Below, piece after piece: positions 31,991 to 41,082 of a stretch of DNA of 64,000 nt. Both the position numbers and the translations under genes were made by a program. The notes below the pieces were generated by a model. That model worked only from the letters and a program-made list of their open reading frames with translations. It did no database searches and had not been told where the DNA came from. How positions within the stretch are numbered: the stretch's first letter is position 1; each line of letters opens with the position of its first letter. This stretch comes from Candidatus Pseudomonas phytovorans (GTDB lineage Bacteria > Pseudomonadota > Gammaproteobacteria > Pseudomonadales > Pseudomonadaceae), in the NCBI GenBank assembly GCA_029202525.1, contig CP119325.1:4934001-4998000 (forward strand). The letters are read 5' to 3'.

Positions 31991-33244
31991 TCACCAGATG
32001 GCAACGTCGTAGGTAAGGTACAAGCGGTTGCTGTCGCGCCCACGGGCGAAATCCGAGCGATAGACATAGTTGCGCAACTTCACCCCCAGCCCTTTCAGCG
32101 GCCCGGCCTGCACCACGTAGGCAATCTCGGCATCACGCTCCCACTCCTTGATGCCCTCTGCCCCCGAGCGGCCGTTGTCTCCACTCAGGTAGCGCGCCAT
32201 GAAGGTCAGCCCTGGCACACCGGCAGCCGCAAAGTTGTAGCCATAGCTGGCCATCCAGGTCTTTTCTTCTTCCTCGACGAACTTGCCAATGCCAACGTTG
32301 CTGAACGAATACACCGTCGCCCCGCTGATGTACGGCAGCCCCGCTTCGCCATCGAGCACCTGATAGCCGACGCCAACGGTATGGCCGGAGTGGGCATAGG
32401 CCAACTGCCCACTGAGCATGTCATTGTCGATGTTGCCACCAGCAGCGGCGCCACTGTCACGGCTTTTGAAATAGCGCAGATCCGTGGTCAGTACCCCGCC
32501 GGCCAGCGGCAGCTCGTGCACCAGCCCGGCAAAATCCTGGCGATAGAAGTGCTCCAGCTGACCATGAAAGTAGCTCAGGCGCAGTTGCTTGCTCACTGCA
32601 TAATCGGCGCCGGCGAAGTTGAAGTCGCCCGACTCGCCACCCGCATACCCATCCAGGTACAGGCCGGTGCTATCCGATGAGTCACGCTGCTTGAAGCGCT
32701 CCAGTTGCCCCGCTGTCAGTGCCAGCCCGCTGATATCCGTACTGGTCAGTTGCGTGCCCTGATACGTTTGCGGCAGCAGCCGCGCATCGTTGTAGACCAG
32801 CACCGGCGTCTTGGGCAGCAACGTGCCGTGCTTGAGCACAGACTTGCCAAGGCGAGCCTTGGCCGTTACCCCGGCGCTGGCGAACGCTTGCGCCGCACGG
32901 CCATCGTCATGCACCGGCAAAAGGCCCGTGCCACTGCGCCCGCGAGCGGAGTCGAGCCGGATACCCAGCAGGCCGAGGGCATCGAACCCCACGCCCAGCG
33001 CACTTGGCGTATATCCCGACTGGTAGTCGAGCAGAAAGCCCTGCGCCCATTCGACCCGCTCACTTTTGGCAGTAGCGGCTGCGCGCGTACTCATGCCCTG
33101 CTCATCGCGGAAGTTTTCATTGAAGTAGACATTGCGTAGCTGCAACTTGAGCGTGCTGTCTTCGATAAATCCAGCTGCGCCGGCAACAGGCAGCCAGCCG
33201 CAAAGCAGGCCACAGGTGGCCCCACGGAATACAGCTCGGGACAT
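31991..33244 (-). CDS. OprD-family substrate-specific porin
   Basis: 417-residue outer-membrane porin, within the OprD/OpdX length range. The signal peptide (MSRAVFRGATCGLLCGWLPVAGAAG) is followed by FIEDSTLKLQLRNVYFNENFRD, the standard OprD first-strand motif. Internal WAQGFLLDYQSGYT and KTPVLVYNDARLLPQTYQG, and the C-terminal strand ending RLYLTYDVAIW, are family-typical. These porins admit amino acids (OccD) or carboxylates (OccK). As last gene of an operon with citrate- and dicarboxylate-type transporters, a carboxylate is the likely cargo (inference, compare OpdH for tricarboxylates). Start at 33244; an upstream start would lengthen the leader unnaturally. Confidence 0.92.
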   Translation of the reverse strand: MSRAVFRGATCGLLCGWLPVAGAAGFIEDSTLKLQLRNVYFNENFRDEQGMSTRAAATAKSERVEWAQGFLLDYQSGYTPSALGVGFDALGLLGIRLDSARGRSGTGLLPVHDDGRAAQAFASAGVTAKARLGKSVLKHGTLLPKTPVLVYNDARLLPQTYQGTQLTSTDISGLALTAGQLERFKQRDSSDSTGLYLDGYAGGESGDFNFAGADYAVSKQLRLSYFHGQLEHFYRQDFAGLVHELPLAGGVLTTDLRYFKSRDSGAAAGGNIDNDMLSGQLAYAHSGHTVGVGYQVLDGEAGLPYISGATVYSFSNVGIGKFVEEEEKTWMASYGYNFAAAGVPGLTFMARYLSGDNGRSGAEGIKEWERDAEIAYVVQAGPLKGLGVKLRNYVYRSDFARGRDSNRLYLTYDVAIW

Positions 33245-33288
33245 GATCGGTACTCTATTGTTGTTATTTGAAAGTGCGCAAACAGGGC

Positions 33289-34593
33289 TCAGACGAAGAA
33301 CGACAAAGCACCTGTAAGCAGGGCCAGCGCGGTGATCACCAGCGAGGTGAGCACGGCCCATTTGAAGGTGGCCTTCTGGAAGTCACCGATGTCACGGTCG
33401 ACCATGCCCACCAGCAGCAGCGTCGAAGCCACCAGCGGGCTCATCAGGTGCACCGGCTGGCCGAGGACCGAGGCGCGGGCAATTTCCAGCGGGTCGATGC
33501 CGTAGGCCGCTGCGGCATTGGCCAGGATCGGCACCACGCCAAAGTAATAAGCGTCGTTGGACAGCACAAAGGTCAGCGGCATGCTGGTCAGCGCCACCAC
33601 CAACGGGAACCAGTGGCCCCACTCTTTAGGAATCCAGTCCACCAGGGTTTGCGCCAGGGCGTCGACCATCTTGGTGCCCGAGAAAATCCCGGCAAAGATA
33701 CCCGCGGCGAACACCAGCAGCACCACGGTCATGGCGTTACCCGAGTGCGCCAGAATGCGCTCCTTCTGTAGTTCCAGCTGTGGGTAGTTGATCATCAGCG
33801 CAGCGACGAAACCTATCATGAACAAAATGGCGGCATGCATCAGCCCCATCACCAGTGCAGCCATGACGGCGATCACCAACACCAGGTTTACATAGGCCAA
33901 GCGTGGGCGCTTGCACGGGTTGTCGCCGAGAATTTCCTTGATGTAGCAGTTGCCACCGCCAGACTCCAGGGCGATGTTGCCGATGCGCCGGCGTTCGGTG
34001 CGCCCCAGCAGGAAGGCAGTGAAAACCACCCAGGCTGCACCGCCGATCATGGTCGGCAGCATCGGGATGAAGTACTCGCTGGCGTCCAGCCCAAGCGCGG
34101 CGATGGCCCGCGTCGCCGGCCCGCCCCAGGGGCTCAGGCCGCTCATGATGCTCAGCGACAGCATCGACACCGTGGCCAGAATCATCGGGTTCATGCCGAT
34201 GCGTTTGTACAGCGGCAGCATGGCCGCACAGGTAATCATGTAGGTGGTGGTGCCGTCGCCGTCCAGCGCCACCAGCAGTGACAGCAGTGCAGTGCCGATG
34301 GCGATCTTGACCGGGTCGCCGTTTACCCGCTTGAGGATCTTGCGGATCAGCGGATCGAACAGGCCGGCATCGATCATCAGGCCGAAGAACAGGATGGCAA
34401 ACAGCAGCAGCGCGGCCGATGGCGCGACCATTTTCAAGCCGTCGAGCATCATCTTGCCCAGTTCGGGGGCAAAGCCGCCGATGACGGCGAAAACGATCGG
34501 GACAACGGTCAGTGCAACGATAGGCGACAGGCGCTTGCTCATGATCAGGTAGGTGAACGTCACCACCATGATCAGGCCCAGGAGTGCGAGCAT
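33289..34593 (-). CDS. CitMHS-family citrate/metal-citrate transporter
   Basis: 434-residue inner-membrane carrier of the CitMHS family, transporting citrate complexed with divalent metal or protonated citrate and related tricarboxylates. About 12 hydrophobic helices are visible. Family motifs are LLFAILFFGLMIDAGLFDPLIRKILK, ALDGDGTTTYMITCAAMLPLY and MSGLSPWGGPATRAIAALG. The C-terminal FVLSNDAYYFGVVPILANAAA loop is also conserved. It sits between dctA and the porin gene (gaps 123 and 44 bp) in a four-gene minus-strand operon, supporting uptake of a tricarboxylate. Confidence 0.92.
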   Translation of the reverse strand: MLALLGLIMVVTFTYLIMSKRLSPIVALTVVPIVFAVIGGFAPELGKMMLDGLKMVAPSAALLLFAILFFGLMIDAGLFDPLIRKILKRVNGDPVKIAIGTALLSLLVALDGDGTTTYMITCAAMLPLYKRIGMNPMILATVSMLSLSIMSGLSPWGGPATRAIAALGLDASEYFIPMLPTMIGGAAWVVFTAFLLGRTERRRIGNIALESGGGNCYIKEILGDNPCKRPRLAYVNLVLVIAVMAALVMGLMHAAILFMIGFVAALMINYPQLELQKERILAHSGNAMTVVLLVFAAGIFAGIFSGTKMVDALAQTLVDWIPKEWGHWFPLVVALTSMPLTFVLSNDAYYFGVVPILANAAAAYGIDPLEIARASVLGQPVHLMSPLVASTLLLVGMVDRDIGDFQKATFKWAVLTSLVITALALLTGALSFFV

Positions 34594-34716
34594 GGTCTTT
34601 CTCTCTTGTTTTTATTATGCGTGGCCGCCCGCCGGGCAGGCAGCCCCCTACCCCACTCGGCATCGCGGTGATGTCGAGTGGAATTTTAAGTCAGGCTTGG
34701 GTAAAGCGACGGGTGT

Positions 34717-36033
34717 TCAGCTGTGGCGCCGTGGCTCTGCGGGCCAGGCAGCCTGGGCGGGTGCAGGCGCAACTGGCTGCTCGGCTTGCACGCCATCCAG
34801 GGTACGCAGCAGGGTGTCCCGTTCACAGGCGTTTTCGGACAGCGAAATCACCACGGTGGCCACCGCATTGCTGGCAAGGCTGGTCAGCGCCCGGGCTTCG
34901 GACATGAAGCGATCGACACCGATCAGCAGGGCCAGGCCAGCCAGCGGAATGTCGTGAATCACGGTGAGGGTCGAGGCCAGCGCAACGAAACCGCTGCCTG
35001 TCACCCCGGCCGCGCCCTTGGACGACAGCAGCATGATCGCCAGCATGGTCAGCGTCTGCCCCAGGGTGATATCGATGTTGCACGCCTGGGCAATGAAGAT
35101 GGCCGCCAGTGACAGGTAGATGGCGGTGCCATCGAGGTTGAACGAGTAGCCGGTTGGCAACACCAGGCCGACCACACCTTTCTTGCAGCCCAGCTTTTCG
35201 AGCTTTTCCAGCATGCGTGGCAGCACCGGCTCGGTGGAGGAAGTACCCAGCACCACCAGGAATTCCTCGCGGAAATAGCGCAGCAGTTTCCACAGGCTGA
35301 AGCCGTGGGCACGGCAGATGCCCCCCAGCACAACCAGTACGAAGAACGCGCAGGCGATGTACAGCGTACCCACCAGCTTGGCCAGGGCACCCAGCGAGGT
35401 GATGCCGTATTGCCCGACAGTAAAGGCCAGCGCACCGAAGGCACCGACCGGGGCGAAGCGCATCAGGTAGCCGAAAATGCGGAACACCATGGTCGAGGCC
35501 GACTCCAGTACATCGAGTACAGGCTTGCCCTTGTCGCCCATGGACGACAGGGCAAAACCGCTGAGCACGGCGATAAACAGCACCGGCAGCACTTCGCCCT
35601 TGTTGAAGGCGCCGATGAACGTATCGGGAATGATGTGCATGAAGAAATCGACCACACCCAGCTTGGCTGCCGAGGCGGTGTACTGGCTGAGGCCTTCGGT
35701 GCTGAGGGTGGCAGGGTCGATGTTCATGCCCGCACCGGGTTCGAACAGGTACACCGCCGCCAGGCCGATCACCAGGCTGACCACTGTCAGGCCCAGGAAC
35801 AGCAGCAGCGTCTTGCTCATCAGGCGCCCCAACGAACGCTTGTCGGTCATCCCGGCAATGCCGGTGACAATGGTGCAGAACACCACCGGGGCGATCATCA
35901 TCTTGATCAGCTTGATGAAGGCATCACCCAGGGGCTTGAGCGCCACGGCCTGTTGCGCCCAAAAGTGGCCGACCAACACACCCAGCAAAACGGCGCAGAG
36001 GATCTGGAAATACAGCGATTTGGCGAGTTTCAT
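34717..36033 (-). CDS. dctA: C4-dicarboxylate:H+/Na+ symporter DctA
   Basis: 438 residues. N-terminus KSLYFQILCAVLLGVLVGHF, then FIKLIKMMIAPVVFCTIVTGIAGM, the serine-rich LGTSSTEPVLPRMLEKLEKLG loop and LPTGYSFNLDGTAIYLSLAAIFIAQA with the substrate-site Asn and Asp. This closely follows DctA, importing succinate, fumarate and malate. It is a second DAACS carrier in this window, more DctA-like than the one at 23109-24410. It lies downstream of a PrpF-like isomerase (74-bp gap) and upstream of citM. In this context it may import aconitate-type or related acids rather than serve as the housekeeping DctA. Confidence 0.92.
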   Translation of the reverse strand: MKLAKSLYFQILCAVLLGVLVGHFWAQQAVALKPLGDAFIKLIKMMIAPVVFCTIVTGIAGMTDKRSLGRLMSKTLLLFLGLTVVSLVIGLAAVYLFEPGAGMNIDPATLSTEGLSQYTASAAKLGVVDFFMHIIPDTFIGAFNKGEVLPVLFIAVLSGFALSSMGDKGKPVLDVLESASTMVFRIFGYLMRFAPVGAFGALAFTVGQYGITSLGALAKLVGTLYIACAFFVLVVLGGICRAHGFSLWKLLRYFREEFLVVLGTSSTEPVLPRMLEKLEKLGCKKGVVGLVLPTGYSFNLDGTAIYLSLAAIFIAQACNIDITLGQTLTMLAIMLLSSKGAAGVTGSGFVALASTLTVIHDIPLAGLALLIGVDRFMSEARALTSLASNAVATVVISLSENACERDTLLRTLDGVQAEQPVAPAPAQAAWPAEPRRHS

Positions 36034-36107
36034 GAGGCATCACCATTGTTGAAATTGTGCGGATGCGCTTTGTGCATGTATGGAACTGGCGGCATGGCCG
36101 CCTTCGA

Positions 36108-37187
36108 CTACCCTGCCAGCCTGCGCAAGGTAGGGGCGTAGACAAAGCCTGAGAAGAGCCGCCGGGCGGTTCGTACCACCGACACCTGGGTAGTCTTGCC
36201 GTCGGCACCACTGCGCGACAGCGCCACATCGATACCGCCGCTCGGGTGCTCCAGGCGCACTTCGGTCAACTGCCGGGCCTCATCACCAAGCAGATCGCCG
36301 AGGACCGTGCCGGCGCTGACGCAGGCAGTCGCCAGCCCTACCGCCCCGGTGATGGCCAAGGCGCGGTGGCAGTTGTGCGGCATGAAGTAACGCACCTGCA
36401 ACGTGCCGTCGTAACGTGGCGCAGACACCAGCACCGGCTTTGGGATGACCATGCCACTGACGTCGCCAAGGCCCATGGCCCTGCCGGCTTTCAGGCGCAG
36501 CGCTTCGAGGCGCTTCAGCAACTGGGCATTGGCATCGAGTTCTGCAGGGGTTTCCGACCCCGTTACCCCCAGTTGACTGGCTTGCACGACTATCATCGGC
36601 ATGGCCATGTCGATGCAGGTCACCGGCACGCCATCGATCACATCCGTGGCCGCGCCAGTGGGGAACAGTTTGCCGGTCTTGCTACCCACTGCATCGAGGA
36701 AGGTCAGGTGCACCGGGGCGGCAGTGCCCGGTACGCCATCGATCGCCGTGCGGCCTTCGTAGCGCACGATGCCGCCGGGGGTCTCTACCAGCGAGTTGAC
36801 CAAGGTACCGGTGTTCAGGTTGCGGATGCGAACCAAGGTCTTGCCGTCCTCGCCTTTCACCAGGCCTTGTTCGATGGCGAACGGGCCCACGGCACACAGC
36901 ATGTTGCCGCAATTGGGCGCGGTGTCGACACGGCGTTGGGCAACCATCACCTGAACGAACAGGTAATCGACATCAGCATCGGCATGCAACGAAGGGCTGA
37001 CGATCGCCACTTTGCTGGTCTGCGGGCTACCGCCACCGATGCCGTCGATTTCCAGCTCATGGCCGGAGCCCATCAGGTTGATCAGCAACTCGTCGCGTTC
37101 GACCACATTGGCAGGCAGGTCCCAGGCGTGGAAGAACGGCCCTTTCGAGGTACCACCGCGCATGAGTACGCAAGGAATTCGCTGCAT
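36108..37187 (-). CDS. PrpF/GalD-family isomerase (aconitate isomerase or oxalomesaconate tautomerase-like)
   Basis: 359 residues from the ATG at 37187. The PrpF fold is diaminopimelate-epimerase-like. The N-terminus QRIPCVLMRGGTSKGPFFHAWDLP and DGIGGGSPQTSKVAIVSPS are hallmarks, and NCGNMLCAVGPFAIEQG holds the family cysteine near the active site. Known members are PrpF (2-methyl-aconitate cis-trans isomerase), GalD (4-oxalomesaconate tautomerase) and fungal aconitate delta-isomerase. Neither prp nor gal genes are nearby; instead dctA, citM and an oprD follow. I therefore favour isomerisation of an aconitate-like tricarboxylate, as inference. A LysR gene is divergent. Confidence 0.88.
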   Translation of the reverse strand: MQRIPCVLMRGGTSKGPFFHAWDLPANVVERDELLINLMGSGHELEIDGIGGGSPQTSKVAIVSPSLHADADVDYLFVQVMVAQRRVDTAPNCGNMLCAVGPFAIEQGLVKGEDGKTLVRIRNLNTGTLVNSLVETPGGIVRYEGRTAIDGVPGTAAPVHLTFLDAVGSKTGKLFPTGAATDVIDGVPVTCIDMAMPMIVVQASQLGVTGSETPAELDANAQLLKRLEALRLKAGRAMGLGDVSGMVIPKPVLVSAPRYDGTLQVRYFMPHNCHRALAITGAVGLATACVSAGTVLGDLLGDEARQLTEVRLEHPSGGIDVALSRSGADGKTTQVSVVRTARRLFSGFVYAPTLRRLAG

Positions 37188-37266
37188 GATTTTGCACTCT
37201 TGTTGATCAATGGACATCATTGATGCTGTGAACAAAAGAGTGACAGGGATGGATAAATCAATCCAA

Positions 37267-37291
37267 TGCAAATATCGTAGCCATTATTGCA
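37267..37291. promoter_or_regulatory. Candidate LysR operator between prpF-like gene and LysR gene
   Basis: An AT-rich imperfect dyad begins TGCAAATAT and ends ATTATTGCA (25 bp overall; TGCAA/TTGCA outer arms). It lies in the 147-bp divergent gap, where LysR-type proteins usually bind. The match is partial and the exact T-N11-A core is not certain. Confidence 0.35.
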
Positions 37292-37334
37292 ATTTAAACA
37301 TCAATCAGACGCAGCGCGAGTAGCAGAGCTTCTT

Positions 37335-38228
37335 ATGGAATATGAGCTGCAAGACATCCGATCTTTCGTGAAAATCGCCGAACTCGGCAGCTTCCACGAG
37401 GCCGCCGAAGCACTTCACCTGTCCCAACCGGCCTTGAGCCGACGGATCAAGAAGCTGGAGGAAGGCCTCGGCACCTCGCTACTGGAGCGCACTACCCGCC
37501 GGGTCAGCCTGACCAGCGTGGGCCGCGACTTCCTGCCCAAGGCCAGGCGACTGCTGGATGATTTTGAAGACTCGATCCTCAGCATCCGTGAGCTGGCCGA
37601 ACGCCAGACCGGCCAGGTAACCCTCGCCTGCATTCCCACCGCAGCGTTCTACTTCCTGCCGTCGGTGATCCGCGATTACAACGAGCAATACCCGAAAATC
37701 CGCATTCGCCTGCTGGACCTCAGCGCCAACGATGGGCTGGAAGCGGTGCTGCGCGGCGAAGCCGACTTCGGCATCAACATGATGAGTGGCCAGCACCCGG
37801 ACATCGAGTTTGTCTCACTGGTGCAGGAGCACTTTGTACTGGCCTGCAGGCGGGATCACCCCCTGGCGAACCGCGCATCCGTTACCTGGACAGAGCTGGC
37901 TGACTACCGCCTGATCGGCGTCGGCCGCCTGAGCGGCAACCGCATGCTGCTGGACCATGCGTTGTCCGGGCTCAACCTGCGGCCCAAATGGTTCTACGAA
38001 GTGCAACACCTGTCCACGTCGCTGGGCATGGTCGAGGCCGGGCTGGGTGTATCGGCCATGCCTACCCTGGCCATGCCCGACGCCGACCACCCGACGCTGG
38101 TCAGCGTGCCGCTGATCGAGCCGCAGGTCAGTCGCACCTTGGGGCTGGTGTACCGGCGCGGCGCATCGTTGTCGCCTGCGGCGGAAAAGTTCGTTTCGAT
38201 CCTTCTGCAGCAGTGGCCCAACCGTTGA
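37335..38228 (+). CDS. LysR-type transcriptional regulator
   Basis: 297 residues. DNA-binding domain at 1-62 (MEYELQDIRSFVKIAELGSF...HEAAEALHLSQPALSRRIKKLEEGLGTSLLERTTRRV), then a linker and the two-lobed effector domain (GQVTLACIPTAAFYFLPSVIRDYNEQYPKIRIRLLD...). I chose the ATG at 37335, where LysR proteins normally begin; a TTG at 37287 would add 16 residues. It is divergent from the prpF-dctA-citM-oprD operon and is most likely its activator, responding to the imported carboxylate or isomerised product. Confidence 0.9.
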   Translation: MEYELQDIRSFVKIAELGSFHEAAEALHLSQPALSRRIKKLEEGLGTSLLERTTRRVSLTSVGRDFLPKARRLLDDFEDSILSIRELAERQTGQVTLACIPTAAFYFLPSVIRDYNEQYPKIRIRLLDLSANDGLEAVLRGEADFGINMMSGQHPDIEFVSLVQEHFVLACRRDHPLANRASVTWTELADYRLIGVGRLSGNRMLLDHALSGLNLRPKWFYEVQHLSTSLGMVEAGLGVSAMPTLAMPDADHPTLVSVPLIEPQVSRTLGLVYRRGASLSPAAEKFVSILLQQWPNR

Positions 38229-38253
38229 ATCACCGCTGCACAGGCAGGCGAGG

Positions 38254-38550
38254 TCAGGCGTCCTTGCCCAGCACAAGTTGTTCAAAATGCTCGATGTGCT
38301 CATCCACGTTGTCTTCGAGCATCATCCGGTATTGCTCGCAGAAGTACTTCAAAATTTCCTCCCGGGCTGCCGCCAGTTCCGCGCCGCTCTTGAAGCTGCG
38401 GGCGCTCATCCAGGCGCTGAAACGCGCGGCGCCGAAGGTCAGCGAGGCGCTCACCTTGCCCAGGTCTTCGAATTTTTCAATCTGCTGGTTGGCCAGGTCG
38501 ATGTGCGCATCGGCGCGGTCATAGAAGGCCTGATCGGTCGCTTGGGTCAT
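38254..38550 (-). CDS. DUF3144 domain protein
   Basis: 98-residue cytoplasmic protein of the DUF3144 family, with no known function. The sequence is acidic and helical: DQAFYDRADAHIDLANQQIEKFEDLGKVSASLTFGAARFSAWMSAR, then EEILKYFCEQYRMMLEDNVDEHIEHFEQL. A good AAGGTG lies 6-11 bp before the ATG. It faces the LysR gene convergently (25-bp gap) and is followed on its own 5' side by a 387-bp non-coding stretch before mtlD. Small helical proteins of this type are common in gamma-proteobacteria, often single copy. Confidence 0.85.
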   Translation of the reverse strand: MTQATDQAFYDRADAHIDLANQQIEKFEDLGKVSASLTFGAARFSAWMSARSFKSGAELAAAREEILKYFCEQYRMMLEDNVDEHIEHFEQLVLGKDA

Positions 38551-38937
38551 TGCGGTTCACCTTGTCACGGAAGCCCAAGCCTTGCATGGCGGCGCGCATA
38601 CGTGCAAGGCTGAAAAAGGATCAACGACACAACCAGACAGGAAGCAAAGCACCTTATGCTTGGAATCACACGTATCCATCGCTACTTGCGCCCACTGCCT
38701 GCAAAACGAACTGCAGCCAGTGGGCGTGACATCAAAGCCAAACAAGGCGCCCGCCTTGCCTCGAAGCTTGCAAATCTCCTCTGCACTCCCCGCTCTGCCC
38801 CGCCTTATCTCTGTGTCACGCCTGAGCGTGCACACGACAGACGCGTGCCCCCAACCTGACTGCCGACGCTGCAGCTCACACGCCGTACTCGCTGGCTACA
38901 GGCGAGATGTCTGACGCACCCACAGGGACAACACGCA
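38551..38937. other. 387-bp gap between DUF3144 gene and mtlD
   Basis: No convincing gene. Short open frames on both strands have inconsistent codon use and no Shine-Dalgarno sites. It must hold the divergent promoters for the DUF3144 gene and mtlD. I could not pick out an obvious sigma-70 promoter, riboswitch or terminator. Confidence 0.5.
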
Positions 38938-41082
38938 ATGCTCTTCTTTCAAGGTAAACAGATTCTCAGCGCCATCTTCGACATGGATGGCACCCTCTTC
39001 GACACCGAACGCTTGCGCTTCAAGACACTGAAGCAAGCCTCGCTGGAGATCTTTGGCAAAGAGCTGGGCGAGCACACGTTAATTGGCTCGCTGGGCCTCA
39101 ACGAGAAGAAATCCGAGGCCCTGGCCAAGGCACATAACGGTGAAGACTTCCCCTACGCCGAAATCCGCAAACGTGCGGATGAACTTGAGCTGGAGTACGT
39201 GCGCAATCACGGCGTACCGATCAAGGCCGGCCTGATGGAGGTGCTGGAGCGCCTGCGCAAGTCAGGCTTGACCATGGCGGTGGCCACATCCAGCCGCCGT
39301 GCGATTGCCGAGGAATACCTGATCAATGCCAATGTGCTGAAGTACTTCGACATCACCGTCTGCGGCGATGAAGTCAGCCAGGGCAAACCGCACCCCGAGA
39401 TTTTCCTGAAAGCCGCCCGCGCGCTCAATTGCGAGCCAGGCCAGTGCTTCATGGTCGAGGACTCGGAGAACGGCATGCTGTCGGCCATGCGTGCCGAAGG
39501 CCAGGCGATCCTGATCGAAGACATCAAGCCACCTGCCGCCGAGATCAGGGCAGGCGCGCTCAAGGCTTACCGCAGCATGACCGAATTCCTGGCTGATCTG
39601 AGCGAGTGCGTTCCAGACCTCGGCATGCCCGAACTGAACGAAAGCTTCCCGGCTTCCATGAACCAGTTCCGTGTGGGCATTCATGGGTTTGGCGCCATCG
39701 GTGGTGGTTACCTGACGCAGGTCTTTTCCCACTGGGATGGCTACACCCGGCCTTGTGAGATCATCGCCGCGACGCGCTCGCGCATGCTTCGCGAAAGCGT
39801 CAATGCCTTCGGCCGTTACAGCGTGCGCTACGGGGCCACTTCGTTCGACCAGACCATCGACAATGTACGCATGATCGACCTGGACGATGACGACGCGGTA
39901 ATCGGCATGTACACCACTGCCGAAATTATCGGCCTGAGCCTGCCCGAGCAGGCCATCCGCAACCAGGCGAAGGTGATTGCCAAAGGGTTGCTGCAACGCT
40001 TTGAACGACGCGGCCGTGAACTGACGTTGCTGATCGTGCTGAACAAGGTGGGCGGCGCTGCGTTCGTGCGCCGCCATGTGCAAGCGGAGCTGGCATTGCT
40101 GTGCCCGCCTGCAATCGGCCAGCAAGTGCTGGAAAAGACCCACTTCGCCGAAACAGTGGTCAGCCGCATTGTCTCCAAGCTCAGCAACGATGCACTGGTG
40201 CGACAACTGCGCATCAAGTCGCAGATTTTCCAGAACAGCCTGGAAGACGAGCCGGCCATCGCCAAAAACGCATCGACGCCAATGCCTGAGTACGAACGAC
40301 TGATCGGGCGCTTCAGGCCCTTTGCCCAGCCCAGCAGCGCGATGAGCCAGTTGCACCTGATCCTGTTCAACAGCGAACCCGACATGCCGCTGTATGTAGA
40401 GCACGGCAGCGATCTGCTCGAACGCCTGCGCCAGGTGAAGACGGTGCCTGACATCACCCAGATCCAGGTCATCAAGAACCGCCTGTGGAACGGGCCGCAT
40501 GCCATCGTTGCCTGGTACGCCAGCCTGCTGGGCCATCATTCGGTGGGCCAAGGTATGGGCGATGCACGCGTGAGCGAACTGGCCGAGCGCCTGATTCGCC
40601 AGGAAGTCGGGCCTGCACTGGTGGCGGAGTACCCACAGATGGCGGAAGTGGTCAGCCGGTTTGCCGATACCTTCCTGGAACGCTGCAAAACCTCGTTCAA
40701 AGACCCCTGTGCCCGGGTGGGGCGCGACCCGTTGCGCAAGCTTCAACGCAACGAACGCATCTTCAGCAGCATCGACCTCGCACGCAAGCATGGTATTGAA
40801 ACCCCGACGCTGGCGTTTGGCGCGGCCCTGGCCATTCACCATGCTTTGCGTAGCGAAGACGACAAGGCGCTGGAAGCTCGGGCAATCAGGCAGGTGTATC
40901 AGGACAACGACGGTAGTGTGGAGTCCGTGCTGATCTGTGACGTTGACGGTAATGGCAAGCGTTTTCCGGGGTTGGACCCGATCAGGGATGCGCAACTGAT
41001 CAGTGCCATTTCAGGTGCGTTTCGGCAGTACCCACTGGGGGATGTGGCAACCAGGCTGGACGATTTTTGCATCGGTGCATGA
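38938..41082 (+). CDS. mtlD: Bifunctional mannitol-1-phosphate dehydrogenase/phosphatase (mannitol biosynthesis)
   Basis: 714-residue fusion. The N-terminal HAD phosphatase (about 1-215) has the catalytic DMDGT at D15-T19, the Thr/Ser motif VATSSRR and the acidic VEDSENG motif. A Rossmann dehydrogenase follows from about 240 (RVGIHGFGAIGGGYL) with the long-chain polyol dehydrogenase signature K-x4-N-x2-H at about 512-520 (KNRLWNGPH). This matches the bifunctional MtlD known from Acinetobacter baylyi and P. putida. That enzyme reduces fructose-6-phosphate to mannitol-1-phosphate and dephosphorylates it to mannitol, an osmolyte made under salt stress. AGGGA precedes the ATG. Confidence 0.9.
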   Translation: MLFFQGKQILSAIFDMDGTLFDTERLRFKTLKQASLEIFGKELGEHTLIGSLGLNEKKSEALAKAHNGEDFPYAEIRKRADELELEYVRNHGVPIKAGLMEVLERLRKSGLTMAVATSSRRAIAEEYLINANVLKYFDITVCGDEVSQGKPHPEIFLKAARALNCEPGQCFMVEDSENGMLSAMRAEGQAILIEDIKPPAAEIRAGALKAYRSMTEFLADLSECVPDLGMPELNESFPASMNQFRVGIHGFGAIGGGYLTQVFSHWDGYTRPCEIIAATRSRMLRESVNAFGRYSVRYGATSFDQTIDNVRMIDLDDDDAVIGMYTTAEIIGLSLPEQAIRNQAKVIAKGLLQRFERRGRELTLLIVLNKVGGAAFVRRHVQAELALLCPPAIGQQVLEKTHFAETVVSRIVSKLSNDALVRQLRIKSQIFQNSLEDEPAIAKNASTPMPEYERLIGRFRPFAQPSSAMSQLHLILFNSEPDMPLYVEHGSDLLERLRQVKTVPDITQIQVIKNRLWNGPHAIVAWYASLLGHHSVGQGMGDARVSELAERLIRQEVGPALVAEYPQMAEVVSRFADTFLERCKTSFKDPCARVGRDPLRKLQRNERIFSSIDLARKHGIETPTLAFGAALAIHHALRSEDDKALEARAIRQVYQDNDGSVESVLICDVDGNGKRFPGLDPIRDAQLISAISGAFRQYPLGDVATRLDDFCIGA

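Noticed and set aside
38582..38914. Short open frames upstream of mtlD on both strands
   Set aside because: Overlapping, poor codon use, no Shine-Dalgarno site and no similarity recognised; treated as non-coding.
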